Both the position numbers and the translations under genes were made by a program. This document shows, piece by piece, positions 8,235 to 18,581 of a DNA stretch of 64,000 nt. How positions within the stretch are numbered: the stretch's first letter is position 1; every line of letters starts with the position of its first letter. Below the pieces are notes generated by a model. That model was not told where the DNA came from. It did no database searches and saw only the letters and a program-made list of their open reading frames with translations. The stretch lies in contig NZ_LT629711.1 of assembly GCF_900104525.1 (NCBI RefSeq), positions 620,001 to 684,000 of the forward strand. Reading direction: 5' to 3'. The stretch is from Pedococcus dokdonensis. GTDB lineage: Bacteria > Actinomycetota > Actinomycetes > Actinomycetales > Dermatophilaceae.

Positions 8235-9371
8235 ATGACCACGACCTCCCCACCGCGGGCGACCTCCGGGGCCTGGCGCGACGGTGACCCCGTCGGCCGC
8301 CGCCGGTTCGTCGACCTCGGCGCCGTCGAGCTGGAGCGCGGGGGCGTGCTGCCGGCCGTCCGCGTCGCCTACGAGACCTGGGGCGAGCTGAACGCCGCCG
8401 GTGACAACGCGGTGCTCGTCGAGCACGCGCTCACCGGCGACAGCCACGTCGACGGTCCGACCGGGCCGGGTCACCCGACGCCGGGGTGGTGGGACGGGCT
8501 GGTCGGGCCGGGCAAGCCGCTCGACTCCGACCGCTACTTCGTCGTGGCCGCCAACGTCCTCGGCGGGTGCCAGGGCAGCACCGGCCCGTCCAGCCCGTCA
8601 CCCGACGGGACCCCGTGGGGGAGCCGGTTCCCCTTCGTCACCGTGCGCGACCAGGTCCAGACCGAGCTCCTCCTGGCCGACGCGCTCGGGGTCGCGCGCT
8701 GGCACACCGTGCTCGGCGGGTCGATGGGCGGCATGCGCGCCCTCGAGTGGGCGGTCACGCACCCCGAGCGGGTGGGCACGGCGATCGTGCTGGCCAGCAC
8801 GGCATACGCCACCGCGGAGCAGATCGGCTGGTGCCAGGCCCAGCTGCTGGCGATCCGCGCCGACCCCGAGTTCCGGGGTGGGGACTACTACGACCACCCC
8901 ACCGGCCCCGACACCGGCCTCGGGATCGCCCGCCGGATCGCGCACGTCACCTACCGCAGCGAGCTGGAGCTGCACGAGCGCTTCGGTCGTGAGCCGCAGC
9001 AGTCCGAGGACCCGCTCGGCGGGCGCGGCCGCTATGCCGTGGAGTCCTACCTCGACCACCACGCGGGCAAGCTCGCCGGACGGTTCGACGCCAACTCCTA
9101 CGTCGTCCTCACCGAGGCGATGAACTCCCACGACGTCGGCCGTGGACGTGGCGGCGTCGCCGCCGCGCTGGCGCGGGTGACCGCCGAGGTGGTCGTGGTG
9201 GCCGTCGACTCCGACCGGCTCTACCCTCCTCGGCTGTCGCACGAGATCGCCGCTGCCGTGCCGGGCAGCCGGCTGCACACGGTGCACTCCGACTACGGCC
9301 ACGACGGCTTCCTCATCGAGATCGAGCAGGTGGGCGCGATCGTGGGGCAGGTGCTCGCAGCGCCTGCCTGA
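8235..9371 (+). CDS. metX: Homoserine O-acetyltransferase
   Basis: A 378-residue alpha/beta hydrolase that acetylates L-homoserine with acetyl-CoA, the committed step of methionine synthesis. The nucleophile elbow GGSMGGM places S163. The acid is in VVVAVDSDRLYPP (D325/D327) and the base is H356 in SDYGHDGFLIE. NVLGGCQGSTGPSS and the length also fit MetX. The ATG at 8235 lies 8 bases after AGGAGC. Regulation by SAM is shown by the riboswitch just upstream. The sulfhydrylase gene metY, often adjacent in actinomycetes, is absent here. Acetyl rather than succinyl specificity is inferred from the family. Confidence 0.95.
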   Translation: MTTTSPPRATSGAWRDGDPVGRRRFVDLGAVELERGGVLPAVRVAYETWGELNAAGDNAVLVEHALTGDSHVDGPTGPGHPTPGWWDGLVGPGKPLDSDRYFVVAANVLGGCQGSTGPSSPSPDGTPWGSRFPFVTVRDQVQTELLLADALGVARWHTVLGGSMGGMRALEWAVTHPERVGTAIVLASTAYATAEQIGWCQAQLLAIRADPEFRGGDYYDHPTGPDTGLGIARRIAHVTYRSELELHERFGREPQQSEDPLGGRGRYAVESYLDHHAGKLAGRFDANSYVVLTEAMNSHDVGRGRGGVAAALARVTAEVVVVAVDSDRLYPPRLSHEIAAAVPGSRLHTVHSDYGHDGFLIEIEQVGAIVGQVLAAPA

Positions 9372-9452
9372 CCGGCGGATTTCCGGTACGGTCGGGCCAG
9401 CGGTGCTGCCGCCAGGGCAATGTCGCTCCGGTCAACGATCACAGGAGGTCCC

Positions 9453-9854
9453 GTGGCCATCGTGGTGGGATACGTCCCGACGAAGGAGGGGCGCGCAGCC
9501 CTGCGCCGCGCCGCTGACGAGTCGCTGCTTCGCAAGTCGAAGCTCATCGTCATCAACTCCCAGCGTGGTGGGCGGGACTTCGACGGCGACGAGGCCAACC
9601 GCTTCGAGCAGGAGCTGAGGCGGATCCAGGGCGAGCTCGACGAGGAGGGCCTGGAGCACGAGGTGCGCCAGCTGGTCCGGGGCAACGAGCCGGCCGAGGA
9701 CCTCATCGCCGTGGCCGAGGAGGAAGGCGCCGACTTCATCGTCATCGGCCTGCGCCGGCGCACACCGGTGGGCAAGCTGATCCTGGGCTCCAACGCCCAG
9801 CGGATCCTCCTCGACGCCTCCTGCCCGGTGCTGGCCGTCAAGGCAGACGCCTGA
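9453..9854 (+). CDS. Universal stress protein (UspA family)
   Basis: A single-domain UspA protein of 133 residues from a GTG at 9453, with a perfect AGGAGGT ribosome site. It opens with the beta-strand VAIVVGYVPTKEGRAAL. The ATP-binding signature is present near the C-terminus: GLRRRTPVGKLILGSNAQRI, followed by LLDASCPVLAVK, i.e. G-2x-G-9x-G-S with some variation. It is likely a cytoplasmic nucleotide-binding dimer, and its stress role is only inferred. It lies between metX and the principal sigma factor gene and appears to be its own unit. Confidence 0.9.
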   Translation: MAIVVGYVPTKEGRAALRRAADESLLRKSKLIVINSQRGGRDFDGDEANRFEQELRRIQGELDEEGLEHEVRQLVRGNEPAEDLIAVAEEEGADFIVIGLRRRTPVGKLILGSNAQRILLDASCPVLAVKADA

Positions 9855-9912
9855 GCCGAGCGATCCGGGAGTCCCGCGTGGTGCCGATGCGGGATCTGGG
9901 GGCATCTCGTTT

Positions 9913-9918
9913 TACAAT
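9913..9918 (+). promoter_or_regulatory. Candidate -10 element for the principal sigma factor gene
   Basis: TACAAT in an AT-rich patch (CGTTTTACAATG) that stands out in this GC-rich DNA, about 140 bases upstream of the sigma factor start. No good -35 is found at 16-18 bases, so this is tentative. Confidence 0.4.
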
Positions 9919-10059
9919 GTCACCCACGAGGTCTCGACAGGGTCCAACTCGACCGGCCTCGGCAATACTTCCGCTTCCGCTGTTGTTGTCACAGACATCC
10001 CCTCCGGCATGGCTGTGATGACGTGCGCCGTGCCGCGAGTCCGCGACGAAAGGTAGTCC

Positions 10060-11754
10060 GTGTCGCCTGTGTCCAAGAAGGCTGCGAGCCCCGCTCCGTC
10101 TCTCCCCCCGGAGTTCTCCCACCCCGCGTTGCAGAAGCTGCTGAAGCAGGGCCGCACCAACGGCTCCGTGGACAGCGCCCAGCTGCGGGCAGCGCTGGAG
10201 GGGGCCGAGATCGCGCCCAAGCGGATGAAGGCCGTGCTGCGCTCTCTGGACGAGCAGGGGATCCACGTGACCCTCGACTCCGCGACGGCCACCCGTGCCG
10301 TGGCGGCGACCAGCACCCGCAAGAAGACGGCCACCGCGCCGGCGAAGAAGGCCGCCGCGAAGACCGCGACCAAGGCCCCCGCGAAGCCGGCCGCCAAGGC
10401 GGAGACGGCGACCAGGACCGCGCCCAAGGCGACTGCCAAGGACGACGGTGCGGCGGCGGACCAGCCAGCCGCCAAGGCCACCGCGGCCAAGGCCACGGCG
10501 AAGAAGGCCGCTCCGGCCAAGGCGACGACGACCAAGAAGGCGGCCGCCGCCGCTGCCGGTGAGCCGGCGCCCGCGGCCAAGAAGACAGCTGCCAAGTCGA
10601 CGGCGAAGACCGCTGCGAAGGCCACGGCCAAGGGCGACGAGCCCGACGGCGCCGGTCCGGACGCCGAGGACGAGGACGCCGACGAGGCCGAGCCCACCGA
10701 GGTCGTCGAGTCCGAGCTCGAGGACGTCGTGGTCGAGGACGAGACCGAGGACGACAAGAAGGACGACGAGGACGAGGGCTCCGGCTTCGTCCTGCGCGAC
10801 GACGACGAGGACGACGCGCCGGTCCAGCAGGTCGTGACCGCTGGTGCCACCGCCGACCCGGTCAAGGACTACCTCAAGCAGATCGGCAAGGTCGCCCTCC
10901 TCAACGCCGAGCAGGAGGTCGAGCTCGCCAAGCGGATCGAGGCCGGCCTGTTCGCCGAGGAGCGGCTCAACTCGGGCGACAAGATCGAGATGAAGCTCAA
11001 GCGCGAGCTCTGGTGGATCGCCCAGGACGGCAAGAAGGCCAAGAACCACCTGCTCGAGGCCAACCTGCGGCTCGTGGTCTCGCTGGCCAAGCGCTACACC
11101 GGTCGCGGCATGCTGTTCCTCGACCTGATCCAGGAGGGCAACCTCGGCCTGATCCGTGCGGTCGAGAAGTTCGACTACACCAAGGGCTACAAGTTCTCGA
11201 CCTACGCGACGTGGTGGATCCGCCAGGCGATCACCCGCGCGATGGCCGACCAGGCGCGCACCATCCGCATCCCGGTGCACATGGTCGAGGTGATCAACAA
11301 GCTGGCCCGCGTGCAGCGCCAGATGCTCCAGGACCTCGGGCGGGAGCCCACCCCGGAGGAGCTCGCCAAGGAGCTCGACATGACCCCCGAGAAGGTCGTC
11401 GAGGTGCAGAAGTACGGTCGCGAGCCGATCTCGCTGCACACCCCCCTCGGTGAGGACGGCGACAGCGAGTTCGGTGACCTGATCGAGGACTCCGAGGCAG
11501 TCGTCCCGGCTGACGCCGTGAGCTTCACGCTCCTGCAGGAGCAGCTGCACTCGGTGCTCGACACGTTGTCGGAGCGCGAGGCCGGGGTGGTCTCGATGCG
11601 GTTCGGTCTGACCGACGGCCAGCCGAAGACGCTCGACGAGATCGGCAAGGTCTACGGCGTGACCCGCGAGCGGATCCGCCAGATCGAGTCCAAGACGATG
11701 AGCAAGCTGCGTCACCCGAGCCGCAGCCAGGTCCTGCGGGACTACCTGGACTGA
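10060..11754 (+). CDS. sigA: RNA polymerase principal sigma factor (SigA/RpoD/HrdB type)
   Basis: A 564-residue group 1 sigma factor from a GTG at 10060. Residues 1-85 are a divergent start. Residues about 85-200 are a Lys/Ala/Thr-rich low-complexity segment resembling histone H1 tails, followed by an acidic block (about 200-260). Region 1.2 begins near 266 ([16 protein letters not shown]). Region 2 runs from about 335 ([17 protein letters not shown], then [20 protein letters not shown] and [13 protein letters not shown]). Region 3 is around 410-470. Region 4 ends the protein with the helix-turn-helix [20 protein letters not shown]. It recognises the -10/-35 promoters of housekeeping genes. 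A strong terminator follows. Confidence 0.95.
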   Translation: MSPVSKKAASPAPSLPPEFSHPALQKLLKQGRTNGSVDSAQLRAALEGAEIAPKRMKAVLRSLDEQGIHVTLDSATATRAVAATSTRKKTATAPAKKAAAKTATKAPAKPAAKAETATRTAPKATAKDDGAAADQPAAKATAAKATAKKAAPAKATTTKKAAAAAAGEPAPAAKKTAAKSTAKTAAKATAKGDEPDGAGPDAEDEDADEAEPTEVVESELEDVVVEDETEDDKKDDEDEGSGFVLRDDDEDDAPVQQVVTAGATADPVKDYLKQIGKVALLNAEQEVELAKRIEAGLFAEERLNSGDKIEMKLKRELWWIAQDGKKAKNHLLEANLRLVVSLAKRYTGRGMLFLDLIQEGNLGLIRAVEKFDYTKGYKFSTYATWWIRQAITRAMADQARTIRIPVHMVEVINKLARVQRQMLQDLGREPTPEELAKELDMTPEKVVEVQKYGREPISLHTPLGEDGDSEFGDLIEDSEAVVPADAVSFTLLQEQLHSVLDTLSEREAGVVSMRFGLTDGQPKTLDEIGKVYGVTRERIRQIESKTMSKLRHPSRSQVLRDYLD

Positions 11755-11786
11755 GCAACGGTGCCGCCTCGTCGGCACCGGTGACC

Positions 11787-11819
11787 ACGAAGGGCCCCGA
11801 GATTCTCGGGGCCCTTCGT
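11787..11819. terminator. Terminator downstream of sigA
   Basis: A perfect 16-base inverted repeat: ACGAAGGGCCCCGAGA, one central T, then its complement. It lies between the convergent sigma factor and transglutaminase genes and can act on both. The ACGAAGG...CCTTCGT ends recur in the terminator after wag31. Confidence 0.9.
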
Positions 11820-11846
11820 CGTGCGGTCGGTATGCCGGGGCGGCAG

Positions 11847-14234
11847 CTACGCGCGGTAGTCGCGGCGGGCGTCGCGCCAGTCCTGGAACCGGTCGTACGG
11901 GCGGCGCAGGACGCGGGCCACGGCGGCCCGGCGGTCGCGCCACTCGAGCAGTCCCTCGGTCGGCCACCAGGTGGCGCGCAGCCGGTCCTTGCGCCGGCGC
12001 ACGCCCGACACCGCCTTGACGACCGCCTGCGTGTCGGTGCGGATGTCCGTGACCAGGGACCCGGGCGGGGCGTAGCGGGACCGCTCCACCCCGTCGACGA
12101 CACGGTGGAGGGCCTCGGTCTGGTCGCCCTCGAGGTAGGCCTCGCGTTGGTAGAACCGCCCGGCCTGGCGGGGCGTGCTGCCGCGGGGCGGGATGACGCC
12201 GAGGTCACCGATCCGTTCGGTCATCGCCTGCCACTCGATCTCGACGCGCGTCTTCTCGTCGGGCGCGTGCCGCAGCCTGCGGCGGAATCGGCTGCGCGCG
12301 GCGAGCGGGACGGCCAGTGACCCGAGCAGCCCGACCACGAGTCCGAGCAGCACCCACAGCACGACGAGGCGGGTCTGCGGACCCAGCCACCCGAGGCCCC
12401 CGGAGGTGCCGCCGGTGGTCTCGGCCTGGTCGGTGGCACCGGGGTCGTTCGCTCCGTCGGGCCGGGTGGGGTTCGCGGTGGACCCACCGGTGGCGGTGCT
12501 GGTCGAGGTGGGGTCGGTGCCCGGGGTGGTCGGCGCCAGCGAGTACGGCGGGGCGACGGTGTTCTGCGTGCCGGACGGGGTCGGCTCGAACCGCAGCCAG
12601 CCGATGCCGTCGAAGTACAGCTCCGGCCACGCGTGCGCGTCGGAGGCGCGCACGGTGTAGGTGCCGCGGTCGGCCGTGCCGGGCAGGAAGCCGATCGCCA
12701 TCCGGGCGGGGATCCCCGCCTCGCGGGCCATCATCACCATGGCGGTGGCGAACTGCACGCAGTAGCCGACCTTCGACCGGAGGAAGAGACTGATGGCGTC
12801 GGGCCGCTCGTCCTGGCCGAGGTCGTTCTTCACCGTCTCGGGCAGGTCGAGCGAGTAGCGGAACCCACCGTCGGCCCGCAGGTACTTCTGGATCGCCCGC
12901 GCCGCTTCGATCCGGCTGGCGTCCTGGGGGACGACCTCGTCGACCAGTCGGCTGACCAGGTCCTGCGACTCGGGGTCGACGCGCAGGTCCTCGCGCAGGA
13001 AGCCACCGGTCTCACCCTGCCGCGACTGGCCCAGCGACTCCGGCGTAGGGTTGAGCGCGAGGTAGGTGAAGCTGTAGGACCGGGCCGACCGGTTGACGAC
13101 GGCGACCGAGGTGTTGCGGTCCAGTCCCCAGGTGACCCGGCCGAGGTCGGCCGTGACGAGCGGGGTGGGCGCGGCGATCTGCGGAGCCTCGATGCGTGAG
13201 TCCTCGACCGAGATCCGGTAGGTCTCGCGGGGCACGTCCGCGCCCAGCTCGTCCGGGAGCGCCACCGTGCTGCGCCGGCCGTAGTCGACGTCGGAGGGCT
13301 CGGGGCGCCAGTTGTCGCCGAGGTAGGTGTCGAGCACCCCGACCCGCAGCGGGGTGAGGATGGCGGCGTTCGTGGTGTAGCTGAGCACCGGGGCCTTGGA
13401 CGGGCTCTTCAGGCTCTTGGTCAGGTCGAGCGTCGACTTGAGCCCGATCTGTCCGTCGCTGAACCCGGTGGCCTCGCTCGAGCGACCCAGGCCGTCGATG
13501 AGGTAGCGGGTCGGGAAGTGGGGGATGACGACGGGCAGGACGACGGCGGCGACCAGCCCGGCGACCGCCAGGCTGCGTCCGACCGCCGCATAGCCGTAGG
13601 CGCCGTCGTGGTCCTCGGAGCTGCGCCGTCCCGTGGTGCTCATCGGCACGGTGGTGCTCCAGCGGCGCAGGGAGGCGATGCCCTGGCGTCCCAGCATGAG
13701 CAGCCACACGGCGCCGGCCGCCACGAAGAACATCGGGTTGAGGGCGTTGCCGGAGTTCGACGCCGAGATGAGGAACGCCGTGAGCAGCGGCAGCCCGGCC
13801 AGGGCCGGCGAGCGACGCATCACGGCCAGGTGGTCGACGATGATCGCGACGACGCCGATGGCCAGGCCGACGGCAAGGGTGATGCCTCGGGTGGTCGGTG
13901 CCGGGGCGGCGTAGTTCTGGATGGTCTCGCGGGCGTCGACGAGCAACCGGTTGAAGGCCAGGACCGTGTCGGAGTAGGGCAGGCCGAACCAGAGGTGGCC
14001 GCGCCCGTAGATCCAGCCGGCGGCCAGCACGACCCCGACCAGCTGGGCGGCGGCGATGGCGATCCAGGACGTGGTGACCATCCGGCCGACGACCCCGACG
14101 ACCACGACGACCAGCACCATGGCCAGGGTCGGACGGACCCAGGTGGCCGGCGTGAACAGCGTGGTCAGCGGCCACGCGACGACCCCGGAGGCGGCGCCGG
14201 CGATCAGCGAGTCGGCGAGGCGTCCGCGGCTCAT
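11847..14234 (-). CDS. Transglutaminase-like membrane protein (TgpA type, DUF3488/DUF4129)
   Basis: A 795-residue protein. Residues 1-250 hold about seven hydrophobic helices (DUF3488-like). A large extracytoplasmic section follows, and the transglutaminase-like core is near residues 485-555: YCVQFATAMVMMAREAGIPARM gives the Cys, ASDAHAWPELYFDGIGW the His, and the Asp follows in the same fold. A Thr/Pro-rich linker, one more helix (LVVLWVLLGLVVGLLGSLAVPL) and a cytoplasmic tail complete the TgpA architecture. Its ATG overlaps the DUF58 stop by 4 bases in a moxR-DUF58-tgpA operon. Similar operons are found widely; the substrate is unknown and a role in envelope protein processing is inferred. 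Confidence 0.9.
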   Translation of the reverse strand: MSRGRLADSLIAGAASGVVAWPLTTLFTPATWVRPTLAMVLVVVVVGVVGRMVTTSWIAIAAAQLVGVVLAAGWIYGRGHLWFGLPYSDTVLAFNRLLVDARETIQNYAAPAPTTRGITLAVGLAIGVVAIIVDHLAVMRRSPALAGLPLLTAFLISASNSGNALNPMFFVAAGAVWLLMLGRQGIASLRRWSTTVPMSTTGRRSSEDHDGAYGYAAVGRSLAVAGLVAAVVLPVVIPHFPTRYLIDGLGRSSEATGFSDGQIGLKSTLDLTKSLKSPSKAPVLSYTTNAAILTPLRVGVLDTYLGDNWRPEPSDVDYGRRSTVALPDELGADVPRETYRISVEDSRIEAPQIAAPTPLVTADLGRVTWGLDRNTSVAVVNRSARSYSFTYLALNPTPESLGQSRQGETGGFLREDLRVDPESQDLVSRLVDEVVPQDASRIEAARAIQKYLRADGGFRYSLDLPETVKNDLGQDERPDAISLFLRSKVGYCVQFATAMVMMAREAGIPARMAIGFLPGTADRGTYTVRASDAHAWPELYFDGIGWLRFEPTPSGTQNTVAPPYSLAPTTPGTDPTSTSTATGGSTANPTRPDGANDPGATDQAETTGGTSGGLGWLGPQTRLVVLWVLLGLVVGLLGSLAVPLAARSRFRRRLRHAPDEKTRVEIEWQAMTERIGDLGVIPPRGSTPRQAGRFYQREAYLEGDQTEALHRVVDGVERSRYAPPGSLVTDIRTDTQAVVKAVSGVRRRKDRLRATWWPTEGLLEWRDRRAAVARVLRRPYDRFQDWRDARRDYRA

Positions 14235-15493
14235 GCCACACCCACCCGGTGCGTGGAGCCGGAGAGCACGCCCCAGACCGAGGGCAGGTCGTCGCCCGAC
14301 CCCACCACCGTGACCGTCCAGCCGGCTCCGCGCAGCACCGGCACGCAGGCGAGCTCGGTGCCGCCCCCGGCTCGGTGCCGTCGGGTGGCGGTGAACCCGT
14401 CGGGGTCGAGCACGATGGCCAGCGCCGTCCCTCCGGGCTGGCGCAGGGAAGCCACCCGGCGGGCGAGCTCCTCGTCGAGGTCGGTGACAACCGCGAGGAC
14501 GAGCCCCCCGGAGGCGGTGACGGGGTGGGCGGACTGCAGCACGTCGCCGAACTGGTCGTCGCTGCCGGTCTCGGCCATCGCGAGCACGTCGAGCAGGGGG
14601 TCGACCTCCATCGCGCTGGCGGCCCGGCTGTCCTCGGCCGTCTCGTCACTGATCAGGTGCACGGCATACCCCTGGTCGAGGAGGTGTGCGGACACGGACG
14701 CGCAGGCCGTCACGGCCCACTCGAAGGACCCGGAGGTGCCGGAGCCGTGGTGGCCCCTGGACCGGGAGTCGAGGACGATCGCGGCACGACGGCGGGCCGG
14801 GCGGTCCTCCTGCCGCACCATCAGCTCGCCGGTCTTGGCGGTGGCCGGCCAGTGGATCCGGCGCAGGTCGTCACCGTCGCGGTAGGCGCGGATGGAGACG
14901 TCGTCCTCGCCGTGCAGCGCGACCATGTGCGGGATGGCGCCCTCGGCGCCCACCCCGCTGCCGGGAGGCTGCCCTCCACCGAGCGGGATGATCCGGGGCA
15001 GCACGAGGATGTCGCTCGAACCGGAGATCGCGGCGACCCGGGTGCTCAGCCCGAACGGGTCGCGCAGCCGCACGCCGAGCGGACCCAGCCGGTGTCGGCC
15101 GCGCACGTGCGAACGCACCGCGTAGTGCACCTCCTGGCGGTCACCCCGCCGCAGCCGGGGCACGACGAACCGCGGCCGGTCTCCGAGCGCGTAGTCGAGC
15201 TGCTCCTCGGCCATCAGCAACGGGCTGGTGCCACCGCCGGCGTTCTCGATGCCGAGCGTGACCAGCGACTGCTCGTCGACCTGGATCCTCCCCGGCACGG
15301 CGGTGCGCTCCAGGGCGAACCGCAGGTCGTGCCGGCGCATCAACAGCCCGCTGAGCAGCGGTAGCGCGATGAGCAGCACGCCGATGCGGGTCAGGTCGGT
15401 GAAGCCCAGCACGATCCCGCACAGCACCAACGTGATTCCCGCCGCGACGAACGCCCGACCGCGGGTCGTGAGGAGGTCGCGAAGTCGACGCAC
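14231..15493 (-). CDS. DUF58 domain protein (MoxR-associated)
   Basis: A 420-residue protein with two N-terminal helices (about 15-55: GRAFVAAGITLVLCGIVLGF and GVLLIALPLLSGLL), a beta-rich middle, and the DUF58 signature near 230-250 (GDDLRRIHWPATAKTGELMVRQ). The C-terminal half has the fold of a vWA-like domain, with VLDSRSRG in place of a clean MIDAS. It is the middle gene of the minus-strand MoxR operon and overlaps the transglutaminase gene by 4 bases. In such operons the MoxR ATPase is thought to act with the DUF58 partner as a chaperone pair; that role is family knowledge, not seen here. Confidence 0.9.
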   Translation of the reverse strand: MRRLRDLLTTRGRAFVAAGITLVLCGIVLGFTDLTRIGVLLIALPLLSGLLMRRHDLRFALERTAVPGRIQVDEQSLVTLGIENAGGGTSPLLMAEEQLDYALGDRPRFVVPRLRRGDRQEVHYAVRSHVRGRHRLGPLGVRLRDPFGLSTRVAAISGSSDILVLPRIIPLGGGQPPGSGVGAEGAIPHMVALHGEDDVSIRAYRDGDDLRRIHWPATAKTGELMVRQEDRPARRRAAIVLDSRSRGHHGSGTSGSFEWAVTACASVSAHLLDQGYAVHLISDETAEDSRAASAMEVDPLLDVLAMAETGSDDQFGDVLQSAHPVTASGGLVLAVVTDLDEELARRVASLRQPGGTALAIVLDPDGFTATRRHRAGGGTELACVPVLRGAGWTVTVVGSGDDLPSVWGVLSGSTHRVGVA

Positions 15494-15502
15494 GGCGGCG
15501 CC

Positions 15503-16591
<1,089 letters not shown>

Positions 16592-16956
16592 TCTGCGCCC
16601 CTCCGGGTGGTCGATCGATCTTCCCCCACAACGCACCACCAAAACAGGGGGTATGCCGTCTCGTGACCTGCGAAGGGAGGGTCGCCGGTGGTTCGGGGCC
16701 GCCCACCGGGCCGGATCGGTCGTCCAGCGCGCTGTCGAGGGCCGATCGTGCGCGGCGCGGGAGACCAGCATGATCTGGGTGCGAAGATCTTCACCACTTT
16801 CCACCACCGCTTTGACCTGCGAAAACAGGGCTCGGCGAGGAAGAAATCCGGCGAATCTGCAGACTTGGCGGGTAACGGTGGAGTAAAGTGGGGGAAACCA
16901 GAGGGCCGTGGGGCCCTCGAAAGGGTCGCGGAGTCGCAGGGGAGGAGGTGGGCGCG
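16592..16956. promoter_or_regulatory. Divergent moxR/mraZ intergenic region with MraZ-type boxes
   Basis: 365 bases without a gene. TGG-starting pentamers (TGGAG at 16879, TGGGG at 16889 and 16909) fall at multiples of 10 bases, and TGGCG lies at 16866. This resembles the TGGG direct repeats bound by MraZ at its own promoter. TAAAGT at 16884-16889 is a possible -10 inside this array. A hairpin, GAGGGCC-GTGG-GGCCCTC, sits at 16901-16918 in the leader. A CGGCATAC word lies at 16651. Autoregulation by MraZ is inferred. Confidence 0.5.
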
Positions 16957-17388
16957 ATGTTTCTCGGGACGCACAGCCCCCGACTCGACGACAAGGGCCG
17001 TCTCTTCCTGCCCGCCAAGTTCCGTGAGCGGATGTCCGACGGACTGGTCGTGACCCGTGGTCAGGAGCGCTGCCTCTACGTCTTCCCGATGGACGAGTTC
17101 CTCAAGGTCACCCAGCAGATGCAGGCCGCGCCGACCACGAGCAAGGCGGTGCGGGACTTCACCCGTGTCTTCCTGTCCGGCGCCTCCGACGAGGTGCCCG
17201 ACAAGCAGGGCCGCGTGACCATCCCCGCCAACCTGCGGGCCTACGCCGGCCTGACCCGTGAGTGCACGGTGATCGGGGCCGGCGCCCGCGTCGAGGTGTG
17301 GGACACCACCGCCTGGAACGCCTACCTCGAGTCCACCGAGCAGGGCTTCTCCGACCAGTCCGAGGAGGTCATCCCCGGACTCCTCTGA
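16957..17388 (+). CDS. mraZ: Transcriptional regulator MraZ
   Basis: A 143-residue protein starting [24 protein letters not shown], with the ATG preceded by GGAGGAGG. It has two AbrB-like SpoVT half-domains: [13 protein letters not shown] (about 11-23) and [13 protein letters not shown] (about 86-98), each with the DxxGR motif that contacts TGGG boxes. It is the first gene of the division and wall cluster, which it normally represses. The TGG-spaced repeats upstream fit autoregulation. The 182-base gap to rsmH is unusual within an otherwise tightly packed cluster. Confidence 0.96.
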   Translation: MFLGTHSPRLDDKGRLFLPAKFRERMSDGLVVTRGQERCLYVFPMDEFLKVTQQMQAAPTTSKAVRDFTRVFLSGASDEVPDKQGRVTIPANLRAYAGLTRECTVIGAGARVEVWDTTAWNAYLESTEQGFSDQSEEVIPGLL

Positions 17389-17507
17389 CCCCGTGGCCCT
17401 GGAGCCAGGTCTCCAGCCGCTCCGTGTCCCGAGACGCCTTCCCCCGTCCCGGGCCGCATCCCTTGGAGCGGATGGGGACCTGACCGCAGGGCCACCCCAC
17501 CGAGAAG

Positions 17508-17549
17508 CAGCACCCAGCCAGCAGCACCCAGCCAGCAGCACCGCACAGC
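17508..17549. repeat. 14-bp tandem repeat between mraZ and rsmH
   Basis: CAGCACCCAGCCAG occurs twice head to tail, followed by a partial third copy, ending about 20 bases before the rsmH start. It is non-coding. It shows no inverted symmetry, so it is not a terminator. Confidence 0.75.
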
Positions 17550-17570
17550 ACCGTCCAGCAGGAGATGTCG

Positions 17571-18581
17571 ATGAACGCACGAGGAATGGCCGCCGACCGG
17601 CACGTTCCCGTCCTTCGCGACCGCATCGTCGAGCTGCTGGCTCCCGCACTGTCCGACGACGGCTCGGTCTACCTCGACGGCACCCTGGGCATGGGCGGGC
17701 ACGCCGAGGCGGTGCTGGAGCGCTGTCCGGGTGCGCGGGTCGTCGGGATCGACCGGGACCAGGAGGCGCTGGCCCTCGCGGCGCAGCGCCTCGAGCCGTA
17801 TGCCGGCCGGGTCACCTTCGTGCACGCCGTCTACGACGACGTGCCGCGGGCGCTCGCGGAGGCGGGGGTCGACCACGTCGACGCCGCGCTGTACGACCTG
17901 GGCGTCTCCTCGCTGCAGCTCGACGAGGCCGACCGCGGCTTCTCCTACAGCCAGGACGCCCCGCTGGACATGCGGATGGACCAGTCGGCCGGGCTGACCG
18001 CGGCCGAGGTGCTGAACACCTATGAGCCGGCGGAGCTCGAGACAGTGCTCCGCGAGTTCGGTGAGGAGCGGTTCGCCCGCAAGATCGTCGGGGCGATCGT
18101 GCGCGAGCGCGAGACCGAGCCGTTCACGACCTCGGCCCGGCTCGTGGAGCTCCTCAAGCGGGTCGTCCCCGCTGCCTCGCAGAAGAGCGGGGGACACCCG
18201 GGCAAGCGCACCTTCCAGGCGCTGCGCATCGAGGTCAACTCCGAGCTGTCGGTCTGGGCGTCGGCCCTGCCCCGGGCCATCGACGCCCTGGCCGTCGGTG
18301 GGCGGATCGCCGTGCTCTCGTACCACTCGCTCGAGGACCGGATCACCAAGCGGGTGCTGGCCGCAGGCGCCAAGGGCAGCAGCCCCGAGGGCCTGCCGGT
18401 CGAGCTGCCCGAGCACGCGGCATACCTGCGGCTGCTCACCCGCGGCGCCGAGGAGGCGAGCGCGCAGGAGCAGGCGGCCAACCCGCGCTCCGCCTCGGTG
18501 CGCCTGCGCGCCGCCGAGCGCACCCGCTCCACGCAGAGCACCCAGACCACTGACGCCACCACGAAGGGAACGCACCGATGA
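17571..18581 (+). CDS. rsmH: 16S rRNA (cytosine1402-N4)-methyltransferase
   Basis: A 336-residue protein. AGGAG ends directly against an ATG at 17565, so the in-frame ATG at 17571, six bases from the site, is the better start. SAM-binding motif I is [19 protein letters not shown], and other family marks are [27 protein letters not shown] and [12 protein letters not shown]. RsmH methylates N4 of C1402 in the decoding centre of 16S rRNA. It is the second gene of the division cluster. The stop overlaps the ftsL start by 4 bases, so the two are translationally coupled. Confidence 0.95.
   Translation: MNARGMAADRHVPVLRDRIVELLAPALSDDGSVYLDGTLGMGGHAEAVLERCPGARVVGIDRDQEALALAAQRLEPYAGRVTFVHAVYDDVPRALAEAGVDHVDAALYDLGVSSLQLDEADRGFSYSQDAPLDMRMDQSAGLTAAEVLNTYEPAELETVLREFGEERFARKIVGAIVRERETEPFTTSARLVELLKRVVPAASQKSGGHPGKRTFQALRIEVNSELSVWASALPRAIDALAVGGRIAVLSYHSLEDRITKRVLAAGAKGSSPEGLPVELPEHAAYLRLLTRGAEEASAQEQAANPRSASVRLRAAERTRSTQSTQTTDATTKGTHR

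Noticed and set aside
9838..11967. A 709-codon open frame opposite the sigma factor gene
   Set aside because: It is the antisense of a strongly conserved sigma factor. Its Leu/Gly/Arg-rich translation resembles no family, and GC-rich third positions keep such frames open.
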